27,924 nt of DNA. It comes from Oscillospiraceae bacterium. Its GTDB lineage: Bacteria; Bacillota; Clostridia; Oscillospirales; Ruminococcaceae. Below are positions 21,718 through 27,924 of this stretch, one piece after another (the first letter of the stretch is position 1; each line of letters opens with the position of its first letter). Location: NCBI GenBank assembly GCA_900768995.1, contig CAAGEZ010000028.1, forward strand, positions 1-27,924, in the 5' to 3' direction. The position numbers and the translations under genes are program-made. A model generated the notes under the pieces. It saw nothing but the letters and a program-made list of their open reading frames with translations. It was not told the DNA's origin and made no database searches.

Positions 21718-23205
21718 TCAAAGACCTCTTTTCATAACTATCATATTCCACGAATGAGGTGCAAGAATAATTTTATCATTTATACTTTTGGCTGTTGGAA
21801 TGACATTTTCGGGAGAATCGGCGGTATTGACAGCTTTAAGATCGCTGCCCTCAAGCGATACGTGAGAATAAGGTTTGTATTTTTCATATCCAGCAGGACT
21901 GATATCAAGCTCGCATTCGCTGTCAAGAGAGCGATTCACCGCAAAAATTGTTATCTCATTTTCATCATCTGAAATAACGGCCGCGGAATCTATCAGAGGT
22001 ACATTTTTCTTTGAAGCCGTATCATAGGTACCGCAGCAGCAGAAATTTTTCAGAGCCGTGCCCCTGCCGTAATGAGATGTGTACATAAATGGATAGAATA
22101 TCGTCTGCGCCCATACACGTCCGCCCGTTTCGGTCATTATGGGAGCAATTACATTTACAAGCTGTGCAAGGCACGCTATCTTTACCCTGTCGCTGTTGTT
22201 TAAAAGTGTGATGAGCAGATTTCCGAGAACAACTGCGTCCTCAAGGTTGTATATATCTTCGAGAAGAGGCGGAGCGACCTGCCACTTGTCAACTTTCTTG
22301 TCCTGCTCGCTGCTGTGGAACCAGATGTTCCATTCGTCAAAGGAAAGATTAACGGTTTTATCCGATTTTTTCTCACGCTTTACTTCATCGCATATAGCTG
22401 CGACCTGTTTAATAAAGCTGTCCATATCAACAGCGGAGGCAAGATAGTTAGCTGTGTCATTTTCGGGATTTCCGTAATAATTGTGCAGGGAGATATAGTC
22501 AACGTGTTCATAGCATTCTCTTAAAACGGTGCGTTCCCACTCTCCGAAGGTAGGCATATTTATATGAGCGCTTCCGCAGGCTACAAGCTCGATAGATGGG
22601 TCAGTCCATTTCATAAGCTTGGCAGTTTCGCAGGCTATCCTGCCGTATTCATAGGGAGTTTTGCTGCATATCTGCCAAGGACCGTCCATTTCGTTGCCGA
22701 GGCACCAGAGCTTTATGCCGAATGGCTTTTCAAAACCGTTTTTGCGGCGCATCTCCGCATAATAGGTATCAGTCTCGCTGTTGCAGTATTCAACAAGATT
22801 TCTTGCCGCATCAGCACCTCTTGTACCAAGGTTCACAGCCATCATTATTTCACTGCCTGCACGCTTTGTCCATTCCTGAAATTCATCAATGCCGACTTCA
22901 TTCGTTTCTATCGACTGCCAGGCAAGCTCCATTTTTCGGGGACGCTTTGCTTTATCTCCCGTGCCGTCCTCCCAGTTATATCCCGAAACAAAATTTCCTC
23001 CGGGGTATCTCACAATGGGGACTTCAAGCTTTTTAACCATTTCCATAACATCAGTACGAAAACCCATTTTGTCAGCTGTTTTATGCGTCGGTTCATATAT
23101 TCCGCCGTAAACAGCTCTTCCGAGATGTTCAATAAATGAACCGTAAATACGGTTATCTATCTTGCTTATTATATTTCCTTTTGATATTGTGATCTCAGCT
23201 TTCAT
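21718..23205 (-). CDS. abfA: GH51 alpha-L-arabinofuranosidase
   Basis: A 495-residue cytoplasmic enzyme, the usual length for bacterial GH51, removing arabinofuranosyl side chains from arabinoxylan or arabinan fragments. Family motifs are strong: GSFIEHLGRAVYGGIYEP near the start, VRYPGGNFVSGYNWEDG, acid/base Glu172 in CLGNEMDGPWQ and nucleophile Glu291 in SFDEWNIWF. A C-terminal beta-sandwich completes it. It is the first gene of the minus-strand transcript (GH51, broken GH5, GH5 endoglucanase). AAAGGA lies about 12 bases before the ATG, slightly far. Its promoter carries one pair of AraC-type half-sites, so induction with the sugar-binding protein across the divergent region is likely. Confidence 0.96.
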   Translation of the reverse strand: MKAEITISKGNIISKIDNRIYGSFIEHLGRAVYGGIYEPTHKTADKMGFRTDVMEMVKKLEVPIVRYPGGNFVSGYNWEDGTGDKAKRPRKMELAWQSIETNEVGIDEFQEWTKRAGSEIMMAVNLGTRGADAARNLVEYCNSETDTYYAEMRRKNGFEKPFGIKLWCLGNEMDGPWQICSKTPYEYGRIACETAKLMKWTDPSIELVACGSAHINMPTFGEWERTVLRECYEHVDYISLHNYYGNPENDTANYLASAVDMDSFIKQVAAICDEVKREKKSDKTVNLSFDEWNIWFHSSEQDKKVDKWQVAPPLLEDIYNLEDAVVLGNLLITLLNNSDRVKIACLAQLVNVIAPIMTETGGRVWAQTIFYPFMYTSHYGRGTALKNFCCCGTYDTASKKNVPLIDSAAVISDDENEITIFAVNRSLDSECELDISPAGYEKYKPYSHVSLEGSDLKAVNTADSPENVIPTAKSINDKIILAPHSWNMIVMKRGL

Positions 23206-23259
23206 AAGTACATAAAGTCCTTTCAGATATTGATATTACCGCATTTATATGCTGATTTA

Positions 23260-23322
23260 ATTATATATCAGTGTATTTGCATCTTCAATGTCATATCCTG
23301 CTAATTCACTGACATATTCTGC
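23260..23322 (-). promoter_or_regulatory. GH51 operon promoter with AraC-type half-site pair A
   Basis: On the minus strand TTGAAG (23283-23288), 17-bp spacer and TATAAT (23260-23265). Upstream lie GCAGAATATGTCAGTG (23307-23322) and GCAGGATATGACATTG (23286-23301), direct repeats with a 21-bp period. The proximal copy shares its last three bases (TTG) with the -35. This is the arrangement known for AraC I1-I2 at araBAD. Confidence 0.8.
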
Positions 23323-23365
23323 TTTTGATATTTGCACATCTATGAAAAGCTTAAAAAAAATCCTA

Positions 23366-23402
23366 CACTGACATATCCTGCAAAATGACTGACATATGCT
23401 GC
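23366..23402 (-). promoter_or_regulatory. AraC-type half-site pair B, without a promoter
   Basis: On the minus strand GCAGCATATGTCAGTC (23387-23402) and GCAGGATATGTCAGTG (23366-23381), again with a 21-bp period. No -35/-10 follows at the right distance. The pair lies between the two divergent promoters and could serve as a looping or auxiliary site. Copy 23366-23381 forms a perfect 16-bp inverted repeat with 23419-23434. Confidence 0.75.
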
Positions 23403-23418
23403 TATAAAATTTTAAAAA

Positions 23419-23481
23419 GCAGGATATGTCAGTGATAATGCAGAATAAATCATTGTAAAAGCCTCTTGATTTGATTATGAT
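23419..23481 (+). promoter_or_regulatory. Solute-binding-protein promoter with AraC-type half-site pair C
   Basis: GCAGGATATGTCAGTG (23419-23434) and GCAGAATAAATCATTG (23440-23455), direct repeats with a 21-bp period. The proximal copy shares TTG with the -35 TTGTAA (23453-23458); after a 17-bp spacer comes TATGAT (23476-23481). It mirrors pair A on the opposite strand. Confidence 0.8.
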
Positions 23482-23538
23482 TAAGTTACAAGGTTTGAAC
23501 CGGTAACAACTTCTAAAATATCAATGAGGTGAACGATT

Positions 23539-24957
23539 ATAAAAAAAGAACTCGTAAAAAGAATTTCTCTTATATCTGCTATGGCTATTGCTGCATCATC
23601 ACTTGCAGGCTGCGGCAGCAGCGGAAATGAATCGCAGGAAGCTTCAACACTTCCAACTACAGCAGGAACAACAGCTACTATGGCTGAGGAACACGCTCAG
23701 GTCGTTGATCAGGTAGAGCTTAATGTGGATAAGCTTGAAAACGGTACACTCAAATGGCTCTCATTCTGGGATATAAACCCTACAGAGGGCAAGCCTGTTC
23801 CCGTCTCACTCCAGCTTTTCCAGACAAAATACGGCGGAACTATTGAATATATCCCTACAACTTGGGAAACAAGATACAACGATCTTGCTACACTTGTGTT
23901 GGGCGGTCAGTCACCCGATATGTTCCCGGCCAGCGACCTTGATATTTTCCCCGGAAAGGTTTCAGCAGGAATGTTTGAGCCTATGGACGATTACGTAGAC
24001 TTCAATTCAGATGCGTGGGGCGAGGGCTGCAAGAGCATAAATGAAATGAATTCCATTAACGGAAAACACTATCTCAGCTGCGTTTATACCAATACAGGCT
24101 TTGTAATGATCTATAACAAAAAGACTATCGAGGCAAACGGACTTGAAGATCCTGCGGAGCTTGCTTACAACAATGAATGGACCTGGTCTAAGTTCAAGGA
24201 TATGTGCTATGCTTTTGCTGACCGTGAGCAGGATAAATACGCTGTCGGAGGCTGGTGGTACGAGCCTGCAATGATACTTTCCACAGGCAAGCCCGTTATC
24301 GGTATGGAAAACGGCAGGATAGTCAACAATCTTATGAGCACCGAGCTTGAAAGAGTTGAAAATCTTTTCCGTGAAATGAAGCTGGCAGATGTTATGTTCC
24401 CATATTCCGAATATGACTGGAATGATTTCCCCGAAAGAGTAAGCGAAGGCAAGACACTGTTTTATCCTGTTGGACGCTGGAAACTCCTTGAACCCGACCT
24501 TTCTGCATTCGGTGATCCCGATGATATTATGTTTGCTCCTATGCCGAGAGATGAGAACGCTGATGCGTGGTATCTTTCCGCAACAGGCGGCGTTGACGCT
24601 TATGCTCTCTGCAAGGGTGCGACCAATCCCGAAGCTGTTGCTGCGTATGTAAACTGCAAGCTGATCGAAAAGAATGACGAGAGCGTTCAGGAAGTAAATG
24701 AGGCTGAAATGCGTGAAGACTACCATTGGACAGATGAAATGATCGCAATGGATAATTACATTTCACAGCTTACCAATGAACATCCTATGGTGGATTTCTA
24801 CACATCTGTAAACAGCGATGTTTATGACCTTCTTTTCAATCCCGTAAAGGACGCAAGCTATAACGGAACTGACTGGTATTCCGCCCGTGATTCCCTCAAT
24901 GGCGCTGTTCAGGTTTATATTGACGAAATGAACGAAACTCTTGAAACATTATCTTGA
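23539..24957 (+). CDS. ABC transporter sugar-binding lipoprotein with non-canonical start
   Basis: A family 1 extracellular solute-binding protein, about 472 residues. The lipobox LAGC is at the end of a normal lipoprotein signal peptide, but the basic n-region (KKELVKRISLISA) is only included if translation starts at ATA 23539 or ATT 23536. GAGGTGA (23526-23532) sits 9 and 6 bases before them, and a stop at 23530 excludes anything earlier. The first ATG, 23581, has no ribosome binding site and would delete the n-region. ATA is therefore probably a changed ATG or a rare start. The mature part has the family's GGQSPDMFPAS, TGFVMIYNKK and WTWSKFKDM segments. No permease genes are near, so membrane partners must be elsewhere. 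Confidence 0.88.
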   Translation: MKKELVKRISLISAMAIAASSLAGCGSSGNESQEASTLPTTAGTTATMAEEHAQVVDQVELNVDKLENGTLKWLSFWDINPTEGKPVPVSLQLFQTKYGGTIEYIPTTWETRYNDLATLVLGGQSPDMFPASDLDIFPGKVSAGMFEPMDDYVDFNSDAWGEGCKSINEMNSINGKHYLSCVYTNTGFVMIYNKKTIEANGLEDPAELAYNNEWTWSKFKDMCYAFADREQDKYAVGGWWYEPAMILSTGKPVIGMENGRIVNNLMSTELERVENLFREMKLADVMFPYSEYDWNDFPERVSEGKTLFYPVGRWKLLEPDLSAFGDPDDIMFAPMPRDENADAWYLSATGGVDAYALCKGATNPEAVAAYVNCKLIEKNDESVQEVNEAEMREDYHWTDEMIAMDNYISQLTNEHPMVDFYTSVNSDVYDLLFNPVKDASYNGTDWYSARDSLNGAVQVYIDEMNETLETLS

Positions 24958-24982
24958 TATTTTTAGTCGGATATAGTATAAT
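24954..24982 (+). promoter_or_regulatory. Promoter of the AraC-family gene
   Basis: TTGATA (24954-24959), 17-bp spacer and TATAAT (24977-24982). It overlaps the stop codon of the binding-protein gene. No copy of the 16-bp half-site is seen here, so the regulator may be made constitutively. Confidence 0.7.
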
Positions 24983-25012
24983 CATTATATAAACAGCCGG
25001 GAGGTGTGAGGA

Positions 25013-25804
25013 TTGCATATCAATAATATAGGATATAACCATACGCATGATGCTGATTTTGAAATACAGCGTCTCTGCGGTTCGGGAGATTATCTGTTGC
25101 TGCTGCTGAAAACTCCCGCAATCTTCACTCTTGGCGGCAAGGACATCATTACTGAACCCGATTCGTTCATTCTGTTCAGACAAGGTACTCCGCAACTTTA
25201 CCGTGCTTATGGGATATCCTTTTCAAATGACTGGTTTCATTTCAGCATTGCCGATGATGAGATGAGCTTCTTTGAGGCTCTTGACATACCGTTCGATACG
25301 GTAATGCCCATAGGCGACCTGAACGGTCTGTCGCTTATCATAAAAAATATGAGCTATGAGAACTATTCCTCCAATCTTTACAGAACGGATTCGGTGGAGC
25401 TGTATATGAAGCTGTTCTTTTTGAAACTCAGCGAAAAGATACACTCTGTCGGGAAAGAAAAATCGGATTCATACTATGATAAGCTGTCTATTCTCCGCTC
25501 AAAAATATACAATAAGCCATATCATGACTGGAATGTTGAGGGTCTTGCCCATCAGCTTACTATGAGCAAATCGTATTTTCAGCATCTTTACAAGGACGTT
25601 TTTGGAATAAGCGTTATGAATGATGTTATCCGCAGCCGCATTGAGCATTCAAAATATCTGCTTTCAACAACAGATATGCCAATATCTCAGATATCGGAAA
25701 TGTGCGGATATAAATGCGAGCTGCATTTTATGCGCCAATTCAAGACACGAATGAATATGACACCGACGGAATACAGGCAAAGTATTTCCGACGGTAAAAA
25801 ATAA
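25013..25804 (+). CDS. AraC-family transcriptional regulator (TTG start)
   Basis: A 263-residue regulator. The N-terminal half (about 1-150) is a cupin-like sugar-sensing domain (LLLLLKTPAIFTL, EPDSFILFRQGTPQLYRA). The C-terminal double helix-turn-helix (about 165-260) carries WNVEGLAHQLTMSKSYFQHL and ISQISEMCGYKCELHFMRQF, then MTPTEYRQS, the AraC/XylS ending. The start is TTG, set by GGGAGG 8 bases upstream; no in-frame ATG could start an intact cupin domain. AraC proteins bind tandem half-sites about 21 bp apart, which is what the GH51, binding-protein and GH43 promoters show, so this is the likely activator. The inducing sugar is unknown. Confidence 0.92.
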   Translation: MHINNIGYNHTHDADFEIQRLCGSGDYLLLLLKTPAIFTLGGKDIITEPDSFILFRQGTPQLYRAYGISFSNDWFHFSIADDEMSFFEALDIPFDTVMPIGDLNGLSLIIKNMSYENYSSNLYRTDSVELYMKLFFLKLSEKIHSVGKEKSDSYYDKLSILRSKIYNKPYHDWNVEGLAHQLTMSKSYFQHLYKDVFGISVMNDVIRSRIEHSKYLLSTTDMPISQISEMCGYKCELHFMRQFKTRMNMTPTEYRQSISDGKK

Positions 25805-25844
25805 TTTTGCATTTCTTTAATTTTTTCATATTTCTCCTGCATGA

Positions 25845-25870
25845 GCCGTTTTGTGTTTTCACAGAACGGC
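25845..25870 (+). other. Leader hairpin before the GH1 gene
   Basis: GCCGTTTTGTG (25845-25855) pairs fully (one G-U) with CACAGAACGGC (25860-25870) around TTTT. No T run follows. It may partly end the AraC transcript or stabilise the GH1 message. No clear GH1 promoter is seen in 25805-25899. Confidence 0.5.
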
Positions 25871-25899
25871 CTTATGCAAATAACGAAAGGACTGTTCTT

Positions 25900-27231
25900 A
25901 TGGGTTTTAAAAAGGAATTTGTATGGGGAGCGGCAACCGCTTCATATCAGATAGAGGGCGCTTATGACGAGGACGGCAAGGGCAGAAACATCTGGGACGA
26001 ATTTACTCATACAGATGGCAGGATATTTGATAAAAGCACAGGTGATATTGCATGTGACCATTATCACCGATACAAGGAAGATGTTCGTCTTATGTCGGAG
26101 CTTGGACTGAAAGCATACCGATTTTCTATTGCATGGAGCAGGATACTTCCTGATGGAACGGGTGAGATAAATCAAAAGGGCATTGACTTCTACAATGACC
26201 TTATAAACGAGCTTCTGAAATACGGAATAGAGCCGTATGTAACGCTTTATCACTGGGATCTTCCATATGCACTGCATCTTAAAGGAGGCTGGCTCAATGA
26301 TGATTCGCCCAAATGGTTCGGTGAGTATGCACGAATAATCAAGGATAATTTCGGCGATCGTGTAAAGCATTTTATTACATTTAATGAGCCGCAGGTATTT
26401 GCAGGATGCGGATATTATGAGGGTGTTCATGCTCCCGGATATAAGCTTGCAAAGGGTGAGCTTCTCCATATAGGTCACAACATTCTGAAAGCCCACGGAA
26501 GTGCTGTAAAAGAGCTTCGCAAAGGTGAGAAATGCTCAATAGGCTTTTCTGCCGCTTCCTGTCCGTCGATACCTGTTTTGGACGGTGATATCAATGCGGC
26601 AAGAGAAAGCTATTTTTCCAGCGAATATGATGCTTTTCTCTTTTCCGATGCCTATTGGGCTGATGCGATGATAAAGGGAAAATATCCCGAATGGGTAACG
26701 AATTACAAAGGCAGCGGTGCGCCTGAGATAACCGATGAGGATATGAAGCTTATAAATCAGCCTATCGACTTCATCGGTATGAATATCTATAACGGAAAAT
26801 ATGTGAGTGCCGAAAAAGGCGTTCTTGGAAACGAACAGGGCTTTGCACGGACACTTATCGGCTGGCCAATAACTCCCACGGCATTATACTGGGGGCCGAA
26901 ATTCTATAATGAAAGATATGGTCTGCCGATAATCATCACAGAAAACGGAATGAGCTGCCACGATGTTGTTTCACTTGACGGAAAAGTTCATGACCCCAAC
27001 CGAATCGACTATCTTAACCGTTATCTGCTTGAATTGAAACGATCAGCCGATGACGGCGTTGAGATCGACGGCTATTTCCAGTGGTCCTTGCTTGATAACT
27101 TTGAATGGGCGCAGGGATATAACCAGCGCTTCGGAACGATATATATAGATTATTCTACTCAGAAACGTATCATAAAGGACTCGGGCTATTGGTATAAAAA
27201 GATAATTGAAGGAAACGGAGAAAATCTGTAA
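25900..27231 (+). CDS. bglA: GH1 beta-glucosidase
   Basis: A 443-residue cytoplasmic glycosidase, normal length for bacterial GH1. It opens with FVWGAATASYQIEGAYDEDG, the family N-terminal signature. The acid/base is Glu163 in TFNEPQ and the nucleophile Glu348 in IITENG; WSLLDNFEWAQGY near the C terminus binds the sugar. The frame is open upstream to 25807, but GAAAGGA 8 bases before ATG 25900 and the family start choose it. No phospho-sugar binding Ser/Lys/Tyr motif of 6-phospho-beta-glucosidases stands out, so free cello-oligosaccharides or cellobiose are the probable substrate. It would finish the breakdown begun by the GH5 enzyme. Confidence 0.95.
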   Translation: MGFKKEFVWGAATASYQIEGAYDEDGKGRNIWDEFTHTDGRIFDKSTGDIACDHYHRYKEDVRLMSELGLKAYRFSIAWSRILPDGTGEINQKGIDFYNDLINELLKYGIEPYVTLYHWDLPYALHLKGGWLNDDSPKWFGEYARIIKDNFGDRVKHFITFNEPQVFAGCGYYEGVHAPGYKLAKGELLHIGHNILKAHGSAVKELRKGEKCSIGFSAASCPSIPVLDGDINAARESYFSSEYDAFLFSDAYWADAMIKGKYPEWVTNYKGSGAPEITDEDMKLINQPIDFIGMNIYNGKYVSAEKGVLGNEQGFARTLIGWPITPTALYWGPKFYNERYGLPIIITENGMSCHDVVSLDGKVHDPNRIDYLNRYLLELKRSADDGVEIDGYFQWSLLDNFEWAQGYNQRFGTIYIDYSTQKRIIKDSGYWYKKIIEGNGENL

Positions 27232-27238
27232 TAAAACG

Positions 27239-27278
27239 AACGGGAAGTACAAAAATTGCACTTCCCGTTTGTGTTTTT
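27239..27278 (+). terminator. Terminator after the GH1 gene
   Basis: AACGGGAAGT (27239-27248) pairs with ACTTCCCGTT (27260-27269), followed by TGTGTTTTT. It begins 7 bp after the stop codon. Confidence 0.8.
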
Positions 27279-27391
27279 AAAATAATCCGAAAATAGTGTT
27301 TAAATTTGTAATAATAAGCACCAATAAAATGCAGAAAAATATGTGCCCAAACAAATATAAAACTGTTTTAAGCAGCTACAAAATGAAGCAC

Positions 27392-27924
27392 TTATTTTGT
27401 TTTGTTTAAAGCTCTTAATTGCTTAGCCTCCCTCAAATCCTCACAAGCATCAAAACACATCTGATTATATCGGTCAATATCATCGGAGCAGCTTTTTACA
27501 GTCAGTCCACGCTTGACAGCCCGTATCTTTTCTCTATATTCGTCAAAAGCCTTGTTGTATTTTTCAAGCAGTTCGGGAGAATCGGAGAGCTTTTTGCGAT
27601 AGCTTCTGCACTTGTTGTCAAATTTGAGATATGCTTCCTTTATCGGGTCTTTCATAGCACGCTTTTTGTAAGCATCATTTGCCTTGTATAAACGCTCTTT
27701 CTTGCAGGTCGAACGTCCGCAGGTCAGAGAAGCATTCGCCCGATTGGTTATCATAAGCTGACCGCAGTTTTCGCATCTGGTAACTATTCGCCCTGCATCG
27801 GACATAATATCAACATAGGTATCAAGCAAAGTGATGAACGAATCATTTGCCACAAACAGCCGTATATTTCCGTTATCGGTATGTATCTTATAAATGCTGC
27901 TGTCAAAAATGTCGGTCTGACATC
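27392..27924 (-). CDS. C-terminal part of a zinc-finger-like protein (DUF6076-like), cut by the window end
   Basis: The frame is open from the right edge to the stop at 27392. A GTG at 27853 is in frame, but coding continues upstream (QTDIFDSSIYKIHTDNGNIR), so the start lies outside. The visible part has a treble-clef-like cysteine set, RCENCGQLMI then TCGRSTCKK (CxxC and CxxxxC), followed by a highly charged alpha-helical tail rich in Lys, Glu and Tyr. The zinc motif and tail resemble DUF6076 proteins, which occur as accessory genes in Clostridia and have no known function. This identification is from pattern memory only. Confidence 0.65.
   Translation of the reverse strand, partial: CQTDIFDSSIYKIHTDNGNIRLFVANDSFITLLDTYVDIMSDAGRIVTRCENCGQLMITNRANASLTCGRSTCKKERLYKANDAYKKRAMKDPIKEAYLKFDNKCRSYRKKLSDSPELLEKYNKAFDEYREKIRAVKRGLTVKSCSDDIDRYNQMCFDACEDLREAKQLRALNKTK

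Noticed and set aside
22564..23139. Plus-strand 191-codon open frame
   Set aside because: Antisense of GH51; no start signals and no domain.
23260..23481. CRISPR array from the repeated 16-bp word
   Set aside because: The spacers are 5, 43 or 16 bases, copies occur in both orientations and are tied to promoter elements; no cas genes are present.

Overview
The window looks like chromosomal DNA from an anaerobic, low-to-mid GC Clostridia, most likely a Ruminococcus-like (Oscillospiraceae) plant-fibre degrader. This is inferred from the gene content: class III ribonucleotide reductase NrdD/NrdG, SpoVT, BlaI/M56 and truncated KdpD/KdpE signalling genes, AGGAGG-type ribosome binding sites, and a cluster of GH51/GH5/GH43/GH1 glycosidases with an AraC regulator. 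No marker names the species.

Layout. 1-1050: a repeat end, then a small membrane protein and a type IV pilin-like protein on the minus strand. 1450-4000 (+): an SGNH-hydrolase lipoprotein overlapping queH, then a CrtO-like membrane protein. 4150-4975: back-to-back promoters, a Nudix hydrolase, a ~100-bp hairpin repeat and a terminator. 5000-7570 (-): a BlaI-type repressor and an M56 metalloprotease carrying a PASTA domain, with a likely operator. 7590-9490 (-): KdpD-like kinase without the cytoplasmic N-terminal domains, and a KdpE-like regulator. 9548-13075: nrdDG (-) divergent from a Crp/Fnr regulator (+), sharing a 16-bp dyad. 13139-13461: tandem tRNA-Ser genes. 13508-14025: scar region with a ptsI remnant and orphan hairpins. 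14095-16012: MarR regulator (frameshifted) and MATE exporter, a MepR/MepA-like pair. 16031-16579: spoVT (-). 16778-17687: decayed IS630-family element.

17713-27231 is a hemicellulose/beta-glucan utilisation locus. Minus strand: GH51 arabinofuranosidase, a GH5 gene interrupted by one in-frame TGA, a GH5 lipoprotein endoglucanase, and separately promoted GH43. Plus strand: an ABC sugar-binding lipoprotein with a non-canonical start, an AraC-family regulator with a TTG start, and a GH1 beta-glucosidase. No permease genes are present. 27392-27924 holds the end of a zinc-finger-like protein cut by the window edge.

The most striking observation is regulatory. A 16-bp half-site with consensus near GCAGGATATGTCAGTG occurs eight times, as four direct-repeat pairs each with a period of exactly 21 bp. 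Three pairs sit upstream of the GH51, solute-binding-protein and GH43 promoters, and in each the proximal copy shares its last three bases (TTG) with the -35 hexamer. A fourth pair lies between the divergent promoters with no promoter of its own. This matches the known geometry of AraC I1-I2 activation with an extra upstream site, and makes the encoded AraC protein the obvious candidate regulator. A second precise arrangement is the 16-bp dyad between nrdD and the Crp/Fnr gene, centred at -41.5 of the predicted nrdD start and covering the -35 of the regulator's own promoter.
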